Under the pieces are notes generated by a model that did not search any database, was not told where the DNA came from, and saw nothing but the letters and a program-made list of their open reading frames with translations. A stretch of 64,000 nt of DNA from Apteryx mantelli. Its lineage: Eukaryota; Chordata; Aves; Apterygiformes; Apterygidae. The DNA is taken from NCBI RefSeq assembly GCF_036417845.1, contig NC_089978.1:130354183-130418182 (forward strand), given 5' to 3'. A program made the translations under genes and the position numbers. Of this stretch, positions 54,266-64,000 are shown one piece after another (the first letter of the stretch is position 1; every line of letters begins with the position of its first letter).

Positions 54266-57200
54266 CAGAAGGAGCATGTGTGCATGTGTGTTCATGCACA
54301 GGAGAGCATGAGAGGCTTGAAGTTACTAAACACCTGCAAGTGCATTTATTTCCTCCGACAGGAGATCTTCAAAAGCAGAGCAATGCAAACAGTACTTTCT
54401 GCCTGCTTTTCCCCACTGCCTCATGGAAAGCAGCTTAGGAGCATACATTTTCCACTTTGCCTACCTTTCAACTCACAGAGCACATCTGTTCCCAATTGCC
54501 CTACCATCCCTGTGCAGGTCCCCCCATGATAATCCCAGTCCCCAATTACCTCTCTGCAATACCCAGACCGCACCCCATGATTTACTGCCTGCAACCCTTC
54601 CTCTAGGTACAGCCAGGACCCTGCCCTCTGTCAATGGCCAGCATCACATTTCCACCCAGCCCTGCTTCCCAGAGCTCCCTGTACACTGCAGTCCCAAATC
54701 CCTTTCCTTCCACATTCTGCACTGCCCTCCCCCCCCATACATAGTAACATGACATACAAAGCACCTTCTGCCTATTAAGCACTTCAATTCTGTAAAACCT
54801 CTCAATTAAAACTAATCCTTACCCTGCAAATAAGCTGAAAACGAAAGCAGTGTCTTAGAGAGTTTTCCATTTAATCAGCAGCTTTGCTGTGGCCCTCACC
54901 ATTCCCCATCTCCTCCTCGCTCCTCTCCGAGCTAGATAAAGAACAGCCCCCGCCCCTGCAGCTCCTTACTATAAACATTAATTCAGGAGGTCACTTACAT
55001 ATTTATGCTGACCCTGTTCCTAGCACCTTTGCTCATACTGAGCAGTTCCCCAGCAGTCCCATTAGTAGCAAATGTTTTAAAAGAAGCTGATTCTTAATGT
55101 GAGTACGGGTGGTAGTAGCTGATCTCCATCACTTCGCTGTTCCTCGCCTACTCTCTGAACGGGACCAGCACTCATGCCTACCAGATTACTGGTTGTGCCC
55201 TGTGGATGCACTTCTCCGTGTTTTCTCCCCCACACAAACATATGCCTGTGGCCAAGGGAAGCACTGTGCCCACACAAACAAGCGCAGCCTTACAAAGCAG
55301 TAAATGTCTGCAATCTACTGCTTTTATGAAAGCACTCAGGTATTATGATGATGGACAGGGGGATGAAATCCCAGGTAGACAAATCACTTACAAACACTCT
55401 TGCGTGACACATATCAACCCCCATGTACAGACGGATAACCCTCATTGCAGGGGGATGCAAATGCACACTTCTCCTTGCTACATGCCCCCTCATCGCTCCC
55501 ACTAGGCTACACTTGCCTGTTTGAACGCTGCTGGGATTGACAAGGGGCTAGCACCACTGGCTGCCCTGTCCTTTCCCCCGCAGCACACCAGTGAGGCACT
55601 GGAGCAGGCGTTTCTTGAAGAGGAATCAGAAATGTCAGCAGCCCTCCGTACCTAACACATCCTGGGCAAACTAATGGGACTCATGACAGAGAGGGAAACT
55701 GCGAGCAGTGAGCTTGGAAAAACAATGCCTGGGAAGACCCGCGGGGGATGCACTTTACCTGCCAGTGAGCTTAGCCTCCTACTCCATCATCTTTAAAAAG
55801 CTGGTAGTTGGGAAAGCAAAGCCTTTCCCCTCTGAGGAAGTGTACAGGGGAAATCCACCTGAGCATTAGCTACCCCACAACTCCAAACTTGCTCTTAAGA
55901 CTTCAAGAAGTAACCTCTCTTGTACCTAAGAGAAAAACCTCTCATCACTGTCAACCTAATTGCATTTCCACTTATGCATGCACACCCCAGCTCCTGAAAA
56001 GTGTTCAGGAGGTTTCATAGCTCTCAACAGGACTGGCAGATCACTTTGCAGAGCTCCTATAGAACTGGAAATGGGAAATACAAATCTTGGGCCTTGGCAG
56101 GCAGGAATGCATACTGCCTTGCACTGCCGGGGGAAAAGGCTTGCTTGAATCAGGTTTCTGGAGCGGGGGGCATGACTCTGCAGAGATTTATGCTGGAAAC
56201 AGTGTTTGCAGGTAATTTGCGTCTTCTTTTTACTCTGGCAGGGAGACCTAATAGTTGTTCTTTGTCTATTTCTGGAATCTCAGACATAAAATATCTCCAT
56301 TGAAGCTGGGCAGTTTTGTTCTTGGTACACAGAAAATATAACACAATGCCACTCAGGGCCACAGTGAGCCATATAACACGAGCATTAGCACTGCAGAGAT
56401 CCACTGAGGACATCTCCTGTCACCTCTGATGTTTTGTGCAGAAATCTTCCAGGGCAAGGAGAAGCCTTACCTATTCTCATGCAACCTGTGTATTTCTCAG
56501 GAGAGACTTTTGTTCTAAGTTGAAGATTTTGAGCTTACTGATTAAATACACATATATCTACACTATAAGGCAATAGGATTCTTACTCAAATTTTAGCTGA
56601 TCCTGTGGCAGGAAATGAGGATTAAATGTGGAGCAGTTTAGATCTATGTGAGTTTCCTCTCTAAGCAACTCAGTTCATCCTCCTATTCCTCCAGTACATG
56701 ACCACCAAAGCACTTCATTCTCCACATGCTGTTACAGATCCTGATTTGGCCACAGGCTTCTGTCCTCAAATTCCCCCCGGCTCTCCCAGCCTGGGGCTCC
56801 CCACACCAGCTCTGCCCCTGCCCCTCAGTTTTATCATACAGTTTATTCCGGGAACCCCGCAGAACTCTGTCCATACACTGCCAGTTATTATAGTCCATTT
56901 GACTTTTCCTCAATTAAGACAGCCAAGCATGCTTAATTGTTCCCAGTTCTGTGATGGCTTAGTGATGTGAATAAATATCCCCTCAGGACTACGCTGCATC
57001 CACTCAAATCGTTCACTCCTGATCTAAACATAAAGGGCATCTAGGTCCTCTGATACGAAAGGCTGCTGCATACAACAGATAATGATATTTATCCGCAAAA
57101 GACAGATTTACTTTAGCAACACAGTTACATTTGTAACTGCAATGTATCAAAAGCTCAGTGTTTTTTACCCGAGGTGTGCATGACCCAGCATCTCCCTCAC

Positions 57201-58844
57201 CCCCTGCCAACCAGCTGGATGAAGTTGAAACTGTTTAGCTCGCTTGCTCTCAGAAAGACAATAGAATTGACTAGATCCCTGTCCCTCAGTATTATTCATT
57301 CAGTCTTGCTTTCACAGATTTACTTGGGATTTGGTCAAGGTCTCCACTCTTACACCACCACCCTGCAAATACCAGGAGATCCACCTAAGGTAGAGGCAGG
57401 GCCTCTTCGTAAACAGAGGGAAGTCCTGCTGCTCCTTTGAGCCTGAGCCTGTGTCCAGAAAGCCCAAATTTTTTGCACTTCCGACGGGAACTTAACCCTA
57501 GGGGGACACAATACAAGTAACAGCCACTGCAACGCACGGGCGGCCTGGCTAGAGCACGCTGGCTGGAACACAGTCTGGAGAAGTCCTGGCTTGACAAACC
57601 CAGCCAGGCTTCAGGCAGCATCTGCAGGCATAAGACCAACTCCTTAACATGCCACACTCTCTGATAACCTCTGTGGGCAATTAAGCCTCCACCTTCACTT
57701 CCCACAAAGCTCCTCCTCAGCATCTGGGACCCCTCAGTACTTTCTCCACTTCCCAGTCACTGCGGAGATGTTAGAGGAAATCCACCCCTGTCCAAGTCAA
57801 ACCAATGTCTCTAAAGGACAAGGCAGCCCATTTCTCCAGGGTTAATCAGTTCAGACCTGCATTCCTTAATGATTCCTGATGACACAGGTAAAACCTCACT
57901 CTAGTCTTCCAGGCCTTAACCTCCTCCCTCAAAACACATGGTCGCCGCTCAACACCAGCAAAGGCATACATAACAGTCAAGAAAACAGTGCAAGAAAAAA
58001 ATACATGCCTCCCCTAACAAACTAATGTTTATTTCGCTTAGGTGTTTAGAGATTCTGTACATGTAATTCAAATAGGGGACTTCAAATGAGAACTGCTTTC
58101 CACCCATGCCCTTTCTCAAGTACTCCCCTTTGTGATATCCCCTGTCAGAGGTAGGAAGGGCTGCTGGCAACTGAGAAATAGAGAAGGAGCTACCGTAGGG
58201 GCAGGCACATCCCAGGGGCAGGCCTATGGCAGCCGGCCTCTCCCCCAGGACAGGGAGGCACACACTATGCTAGCTGTCCCTAAATCCCTATAGCTGCCAA
58301 TCCCCCTCCTCCGCAAGTTTCTTTTCCAACTGCTTAGTGAACTCTGCCGATGAGAGCTCCACCTTCTCTCCCTCACCTCACCACTCGGGAGGAGGTACTT
58401 GACTTCAGAGGAGAGCTAAGCAGACCCTCAGCTCCATCTAGCCAGTTTTCTTCCAGCTTTACAGCACATGAGCTTGCGGGGGGGTTTTGCCTACAGTAAC
58501 ATCATCCACAAGGCCTATGGGAAGCAAAAGAATGGCTTCATGGCTCTGCCTGGCTTTCCCCATCTCTTCCTCCATGTTCCTCAATCATGCAGTAGTCAAC
58601 AGGCAGAAGTGGCTTTGCGAGGTTAAAAGATCAGTAAGAGGGAAAAGTGGCGAGTAGGGATTTTGGCTTTCATATACCATGATCAATATTTACCGGAGCA
58701 ATAAAAGAGATCAGAAACTGCAGCGCCGACATGATGGAGAAGCTGGAGAGAGGAAAATGGCATTTAAAGTCTTCGGAGGGACATGACAGTCAGCTAATGA
58801 TTACTTAGGGACTATCAGATTTCTTTCTTCATTTATTTTGTAAG
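54266..58844. other. Non-coding DNA, mostly unique
   Basis: C-rich stretch at about 54470-54750. No gene confirmed. The minus-strand frame at 56150-56413 (one hydrophobic span) is described in the findings. Confidence 0.4.
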
Positions 58845-59000
58845 AGTGGTGTAGTAGTTAAAACACAGAGTAACAACGCAGGAAGCTGGGCCTGCTCCTA
58901 GTCTGGGGAAGCAAGCATGTTTAGACCAAGCTCCAAAGTCCTCTTTTTCCATATCCAAGTTTGGAAAGAGGGCAATTTCTTGTTAAGGTGAATAGGGATA
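58845..59000 (+). repeat. MIR-like SINE remnant (weak)
   Basis: Begins 'agtggtgtagtagttaaaac' and 'gaagctgggcctgctcctag', like the 5' MIR box region (agtggttaaagca...ctgggttc). Further on 'gtcctctttttccatatcca' and 'gtgaatagggatac' recall the cagtttccccatctg...ggggataa segment. Strongly diverged. Confidence 0.35.
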
Positions 59001-61274
59001 CATCTCTATTCGCAGCTCCTCTGCTGATGTGACATCCTGAACAATGCCCTTTGCCCTGTGGTGCCTCTGCAAGCGAACACTGTCATATAGTTTTCTGTTC
59101 TAACAGTCTTGCTGCCTGTAATTTGTCTGCTTTCCCAAGGCTTTGGGAGTCAATCCATCAGCTAGCAAGCCTCTGGGGTTGCCCTGCAGCGAGGTAAAAA
59201 CCTTGGGCTCTTTTGGAGTCAATCTTGGTCTGTAAGCCCCCATGACTCAGCTGCACGCTGTGGCCTCCTCACAGCACTGCCAGGGGCCTCCAGGCAAAGA
59301 TGTGCACTGCAATCTGGACCTCAGCGGGAAAAACAAGCAGAGAGGAAAAAATAGTCAAGTAGGCTCCTCAACAAACAACCCCCTTTCTTATCTGCTATCA
59401 GTTAACATGGAATTCTCATTGGCAACAGACTGGGGGATCTGGCCATTCTGCTGCTGAAAACACAAGGGTAGATCTGGAATATAAATAACAAAACAGTGAA
59501 TCTAGCTGCAGTCGCTAGGTGGGGAGAAAATAGAGGGGCAGAAGAGTATTTGTGCTGGTCCTCTTAAGAGAAAGCTATTTCCTCATGATGCATCATGATC
59601 CCTCACTCACATCAGAGCACAGAATTACAACTTGAAAATATTGCATTTGTGGGATAACCCCCAAAAGTCCCCATGGTATTTTAGCCCTTAAAAAACAAAC
59701 CAAACACATTAAGGAGCTTTGAAAGGTCCTCTGATTTCTACATCTTCTGCTTCCTCCTACATAAATTGCACTGCTATTAGTATTGCTCAATGAAGAGCTT
59801 GAAACAGATTGAGCCCCTAGCCACCTCCCATAGGTAAGGGCAGTTAACCAGTATCTCCTAAGCTGCAAGCACATCTTTTGTGATGAAAATGAAGTTTTTG
59901 GAACTCATCTGGGAGCCAATGCCTCGCACAGACCACATTTTCACCCTCTTACCTGCAGGAACTCCAACTGGAGCCAGCCATCACTGCACGCAGTGGAGGG
60001 GAATCCTGGGAAAGAAGTTAGGGACATTAAAATATTGTGAAATGCATTTGAAATGGAGAAGGTCAGAAGTCTCCAGAGAGCAATCTGTTTGTTACATGAA
60101 AAATACTCACTCTGCCTTCTTTCCATAACCACAACAGCCTGGGTAACAGGAGAAGACAAGGGATGTTGTCTACAGCTCCCATTGAGAACCTGAGCCAGCT
60201 GAGCTCACAGTGGAGCACAGCTAAGTAGCATACTGGTCTGGGAGGCAGACAGGGAATAAAAATTAGATGCTTGTCCTCCAGGGCACTGAGGGCTGCTCCA
60301 AGAAGAAACAGGCTTGGATGAGGAGGATCCAAGAAAGATGCTACAAAAGAGACAGAGCAGAGTGCCAGGAGTGGAAAAGATACAGTATTGAGAAGGAGAG
60401 ACAATCAGAGCAGGAGCAATGACAGAGGAAAGAAAGGCTCCTGTGCTAATCTCCTTTCACTCCCCTGTGTTGTCTGTCTTATTGCTGCAGATCAAATCTC
60501 AGTGCAGAAGCAAAAAATTGCTTAGATGTGCAGATAGAGAATACAGCATGCAGGCACCGGCTTCTCCATTATCTTAAGTACCTTAAGGCTACGCATAATC
60601 TCCCTGCAGTTACAACCCCCCCCACACACCTCGAAACACACACCATGTCTTCCCTTGCCACACAGATGAAGCTGAAGTACTTGGATGCAGCAGCTTCTCT
60701 TTCCCCTCCAGGACCTGCGGCTGCCCAGGGCTGGTGCTGGCAGCAGAGGGCAGCTGTGCTGCCCTCAGCCGGGCCAGGCAGGACCTGCTGCCCCAGAGGG
60801 AAGAAGCTGCTCCTCCTGCAAGCCCTAAGCATGCTCTGCACAGCCCGCTGCAGGCTGCCTGGCTACCAGGTGGCTACAGGGTAAGAGTCACAGGGAGAGG
60901 GGACAGGTAACTCTGTCACCCCTCTTTTTTCCCTCTCCCTGCACCCTCCTCCTCTCCTTTTCCATTCTCCTTTCTCCTTCCATTACCCTTGTTCTTTTCC
61001 ATGTATCTACCTCCTTTCAGCTGATCTTCCTGTTCTCCTCTCTCCATCATCTTTCTCTGCTCTTCACAGATCCAGGTGTGTGCATCTGTCCACCCTTCTG
61101 ACCACAAAAGACCGGATGGAGTGGAGGAATAAGCAAGGTAAGAGCGCTGCTTTGTCCAGTCGAACCACTGGAATAGTGTGGAAAACCAGCACTGGTAAGG
61201 ATTACTGCCAGATTCAGGGCTTAGGACATGGGATGCAGGGAGTTTCAGCTTGCTCACTGATGCAGAGCAACTCT
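59001..61274. other. Non-coding DNA, nothing recognised
   Basis: Unique sequence with overlapping frames of 80-120 codons on both strands. None shows a known motif. A GC-richer patch lies at about 60690-60880. Confidence 0.45.
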
Positions 61275-61350
61275 GAGTCAATTCATAGATTTTTGCTTCA
61301 GTTTCCCCAACTGCAAAAAGGGGGGAAGACTAGCCTCAGCTGCACTAGTG
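61275..61350 (+). repeat. MIR-like SINE remnant (weak)
   Basis: 'tttgcttcagtttccccaac' followed by 'tgcaaaaagg' matches the cctcagtttccccatctgtaaaatggg segment. The flanks are too diverged to follow. Confidence 0.45.
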
Positions 61351-63430
61351 ATAAAAAAAGAGACAGGAGAAAGGGAAGTGCAGACTTCTACAGAAATGGA
61401 CAAAAGGAGGGATAATAAGAGAGAGAAAAAGGTCAGAGGTTGACTGAGGAATGACAGGTAGATGGATAGGAGGAAGGAAAGATGCCCAGACCTGGAGTAA
61501 TTGAAGTCACTCTGCAACTGCAAACAGCCACACCACTTCTTGCCCCATTTTGTGTTGTTGCTCTAGCTAGCTCAGTCTCAGCATTCAGGCTAATCTCTGC
61601 ACTGTGCCTGTTGCTGTTCCCTTTTAAGGGATCAGCACGGAGGCAGAGAAAGTTCGAGTGTACTAGTGAAACACTGATTTAACATCCATTCCACCAAAGA
61701 CATAGTGCCCCGTGAGAATCACCCACTCCCAAACAGAGTGGGTCTTGACCCAACTAACTGGCAATCCCAGCTCCTCACAGAGCTCATGGCTAACCTAACC
61801 TCTAACAACTTCTCAGAGTTTCTGTCCTGAGCTCTCCAGGAAGGTCACAGCCAGGCCTCTCCTGGCTGCACCTTGCACACCCCACAACTCACTGGCAAGC
61901 TGCTCTCTCTCAAGCAAAAGCTGCCAGTAAGAGTCAGCAAAGGTGGCTGTGGGTTCCCAGGGGGCAGATGGTAATGCCATGCTGAAGATAGTAGGAAGGG
62001 GAACTTATATCCAAGTCAATTAGGATTAATGCAGTGTGGGAAAGTATTAGTTCTGGAACTGTAGGTTTCTCCATTAGAGATGGAAGGCAGATTGGGAAGG
62101 GGGGGTGGGGAGAGAAGGGAAGACAAGGTAGCAAATCTACAGTCTTGGCTCCCCACCCCTTTTCCTCCTTTCTCTGTTTTTTGGGGAAGTGATGAGGTGT
62201 GGATCTAAGACATTACACCCCGGAGATTGTCAGTGGCTCCAAACTCCATTAAAGCAGCAGTTTTCTTGCTCTCCTTTCCATCTCCTTTGCTCAATGCCAT
62301 TATGCACTGACAGTGGCTTGGCCTGTTATCAATGGAAAACTAAAGACATTCTCCAAAATGAACCATCACAGCATCAAAACGTTTGCATTCAACTTCTCTG
62401 CACTGAAGAGGACTCATTTTTAATGTTGTGAATGACAAGAGCAACAGTAAGGTTTAGCATTACCCCTGTGAGAAAGGCAAGAAAGCGGGTAGGAGAGGAG
62501 GGGCAGGTAAGCTGGAACGAAGTACGCTGAGCAACAGGGGAGCAACTTTAAAGAAAAAAAGAGAACAAGAAAAAAGTTCCCCTTTTGAGGGCACCTGCAA
62601 GACAGAAGGCACCTCCAAATCCTTTGCAGTGATCACCTTTCCTCCTTCATCTGCTGTAGGTATCCAGATTGCAAGCTCTTTAGGACGCAGCATGCTCCCT
62701 ACTGAGTACTGATACAGCACGGATACGCTCTCAGGGGCATCTCTTCTACATTAAAACCAACTGCCAGGCTCTGCAAAGAGTGGCAAAGCAACTGGGGCCT
62801 TGCCATCAGCTTCTGTTCAAGCAAATGAAATCTGAACAGCGAGCTGGGCAAAACAATCTTATAGCTGCCAAGCTGAGGGATTCTGCCTTTCATTTCAGTG
62901 CTGATTCCTGAGGGTACAGGAGCAGGTGTATCGTTCCTCTTTCAATGCATGCTCACATACATGTACTAAGAGGTTCCCAAATTCATCATGCATTCCTGCG
63001 GCAGGGTCAGTGCATTATGGTACCGCTACACCACAGGTCAGCATGAAAGAGGCACAGCTGAGCTCTCAGCCTGCCGGGGGCATGGACCTGTCAAATTTAT
63101 TTGCCTGTGAAGTGCCATACATGTCAGAGGTGCTTTATAAATAAGTCAATAAACAAACAGCATCAAATTACTAAGAGAAGAGAATGATGAACCCACTTCC
63201 CTCCTTCTAAGAGAGTAAATAAGGGTCAGAAATTAAAGTATACATCTTTCAAAATCCACCAGAAAGCTGCATTTCGACAACCTGGTGATGCAGAGGAAGT
63301 CTCAAAGCATCCGTCTCCCACTGAACAACAGTGAATGGCAGAGCACACTGAGGATGCTTGCAAATTCATCATTTTAAGAATGCAGTTATATTTACCGTAG
63401 TCACATTAACTGCTAAAGCAGTCAGTAAAG
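61351..63430. other. Non-coding DNA, nothing recognised
   Basis: Unique sequence with small purine-rich and G-rich patches (62097-62120). No gene or repeat named. Confidence 0.45.
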
Positions 63431-63458
63431 CGCACACACACACACCCCCACACACACT
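63431..63458 (+). repeat. Short interrupted (CA)n
   Basis: About 28 bp of CA units broken by a run of five C. Confidence 0.9.
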
Positions 63459-64000
63459 CTGGCAGAACCCTCCTAATTCCAGGTTTGAACTCCTCCAGGC
63501 AGGAATACCCTCAGGCCCTAATCCAGCACTGTTTAACGTTAAACAGATAAGTAGTCCTAGAGAACTAAATGGAACAATTCAAGGCCCTTAAAACTAGGCA
63601 GATACTTATGCGTTTTCCCAGACTAGGGCCTCAAACAGAAGCAAAAGATTTTGTAGCTGCTGCTGTGTTGCTGCTACAATAGCAGCCCCATCTGCTGAAC
63701 CAAGGGACGAGTCCCCAGCAAAGACAGGGATGTCAGAGACTGCAAATCTTTAACTGACAGTATTAGTACAACTCGGCACTAAAGAGGGTAAGGCAGTGGA
63801 TGAAAAGATAGTGCAGGTTTAGAAAAAGTCCTGTCTTTTTTACTGTTATTATTTCAATAGAAAAAAAGTGTTGTGGTTTGAAATCCATTATTCTCCCGCA
63901 GTGTTTGCAACTCTAATACAGCAGCGCCAGCTGTTACCTTATTGCTCATATAGACACTACAGGTGTGCCAGAAAACAAACACAACAGAAAAAAAGACAGA
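63459..64000. other. Non-coding DNA, nothing recognised
   Basis: Unique AT-leaning sequence to the end of the window. Confidence 0.45.

Noticed and set aside
53766..54299. 177-codon minus-strand frame rich in Cys, His and Pro
   Set aside because: It overlaps a MIR-like remnant and has low-complexity, repeat-like residues. No recognisable domain.
1..64000. Search for CRISPR arrays, rRNA, tRNA genes, bacterial-type operons and replication origins
   Set aside because: None seen. The only tRNA-like text is the primer-binding site of the provirus, and the setting is vertebrate nuclear DNA.

Overview
The window looks like nuclear DNA from a bird. It is AT-leaning and CpG-poor. Its interspersed repeats are almost all CR1-type LINEs plus very old MIR-like SINE remnants, and it carries one alpharetrovirus-type provirus with a tRNA-Trp primer-binding site, a combination typical of birds. 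The species cannot be fixed from the sequence alone. I found no convincing host protein-coding exon, tRNA, rRNA or CRISPR array. Apart from the repeats, the window reads as intergenic or intronic sequence.

Layout. From 1 to 27 kb the DNA is mostly unique, with scattered MIR-like SINE remnants (about 0.5, 2.7, 8.4, 16.3, 21.3 and 23.6 kb), a CR1 tail at 22.9 kb and simple repeats, including a 53-bp alternating purine/pyrimidine tract at 24.5 kb. Between 27.1 and 30.5 kb lie an old, decayed CR1 on the plus strand (27085-27862) and a much younger 5'-truncated CR1 on the minus strand (29365-30500). The latter keeps its FADD reverse-transcriptase motif and has one visible in-frame stop. From 31 to 41 kb there are further decayed repeats, including an unidentified dispersed pair in opposite orientation (38.7 and 40.5 kb).

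The centrepiece is at 41306-44173: a 2.87-kb alpharetrovirus-like element inside an old minus-strand CR1 (41013-45420). It has two 233-bp LTRs that look identical by eye, a 6-bp target duplication (gtggcc), an 18-nt tRNA-Trp primer site and a polypurine tract. It keeps one gag reading frame of 407 codons. That frame runs from a matrix-like N terminus through a PPxY motif and a capsid-type major homology region, and ends halfway through the first zinc knuckle. There it joins, out of frame, to the last 37 codons of a pol/integrase frame. Beyond lie a signal-peptide-like fragment and two separate envelope membrane-anchor-like fragments. Protease, reverse transcriptase and most of envelope are absent, yet the identical LTRs imply recent insertion. 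The element was therefore probably copied by enzymes supplied from another virus.

From 45.4 to 64 kb the DNA is again mostly unique, with microsatellites and MIR-like remnants (50.8, 54.2, 58.9 and 61.3 kb). Two minus-strand reading frames (46.1-46.4 kb and 56.15-56.41 kb) look somewhat protein-like and are reported as leads, not as genes.
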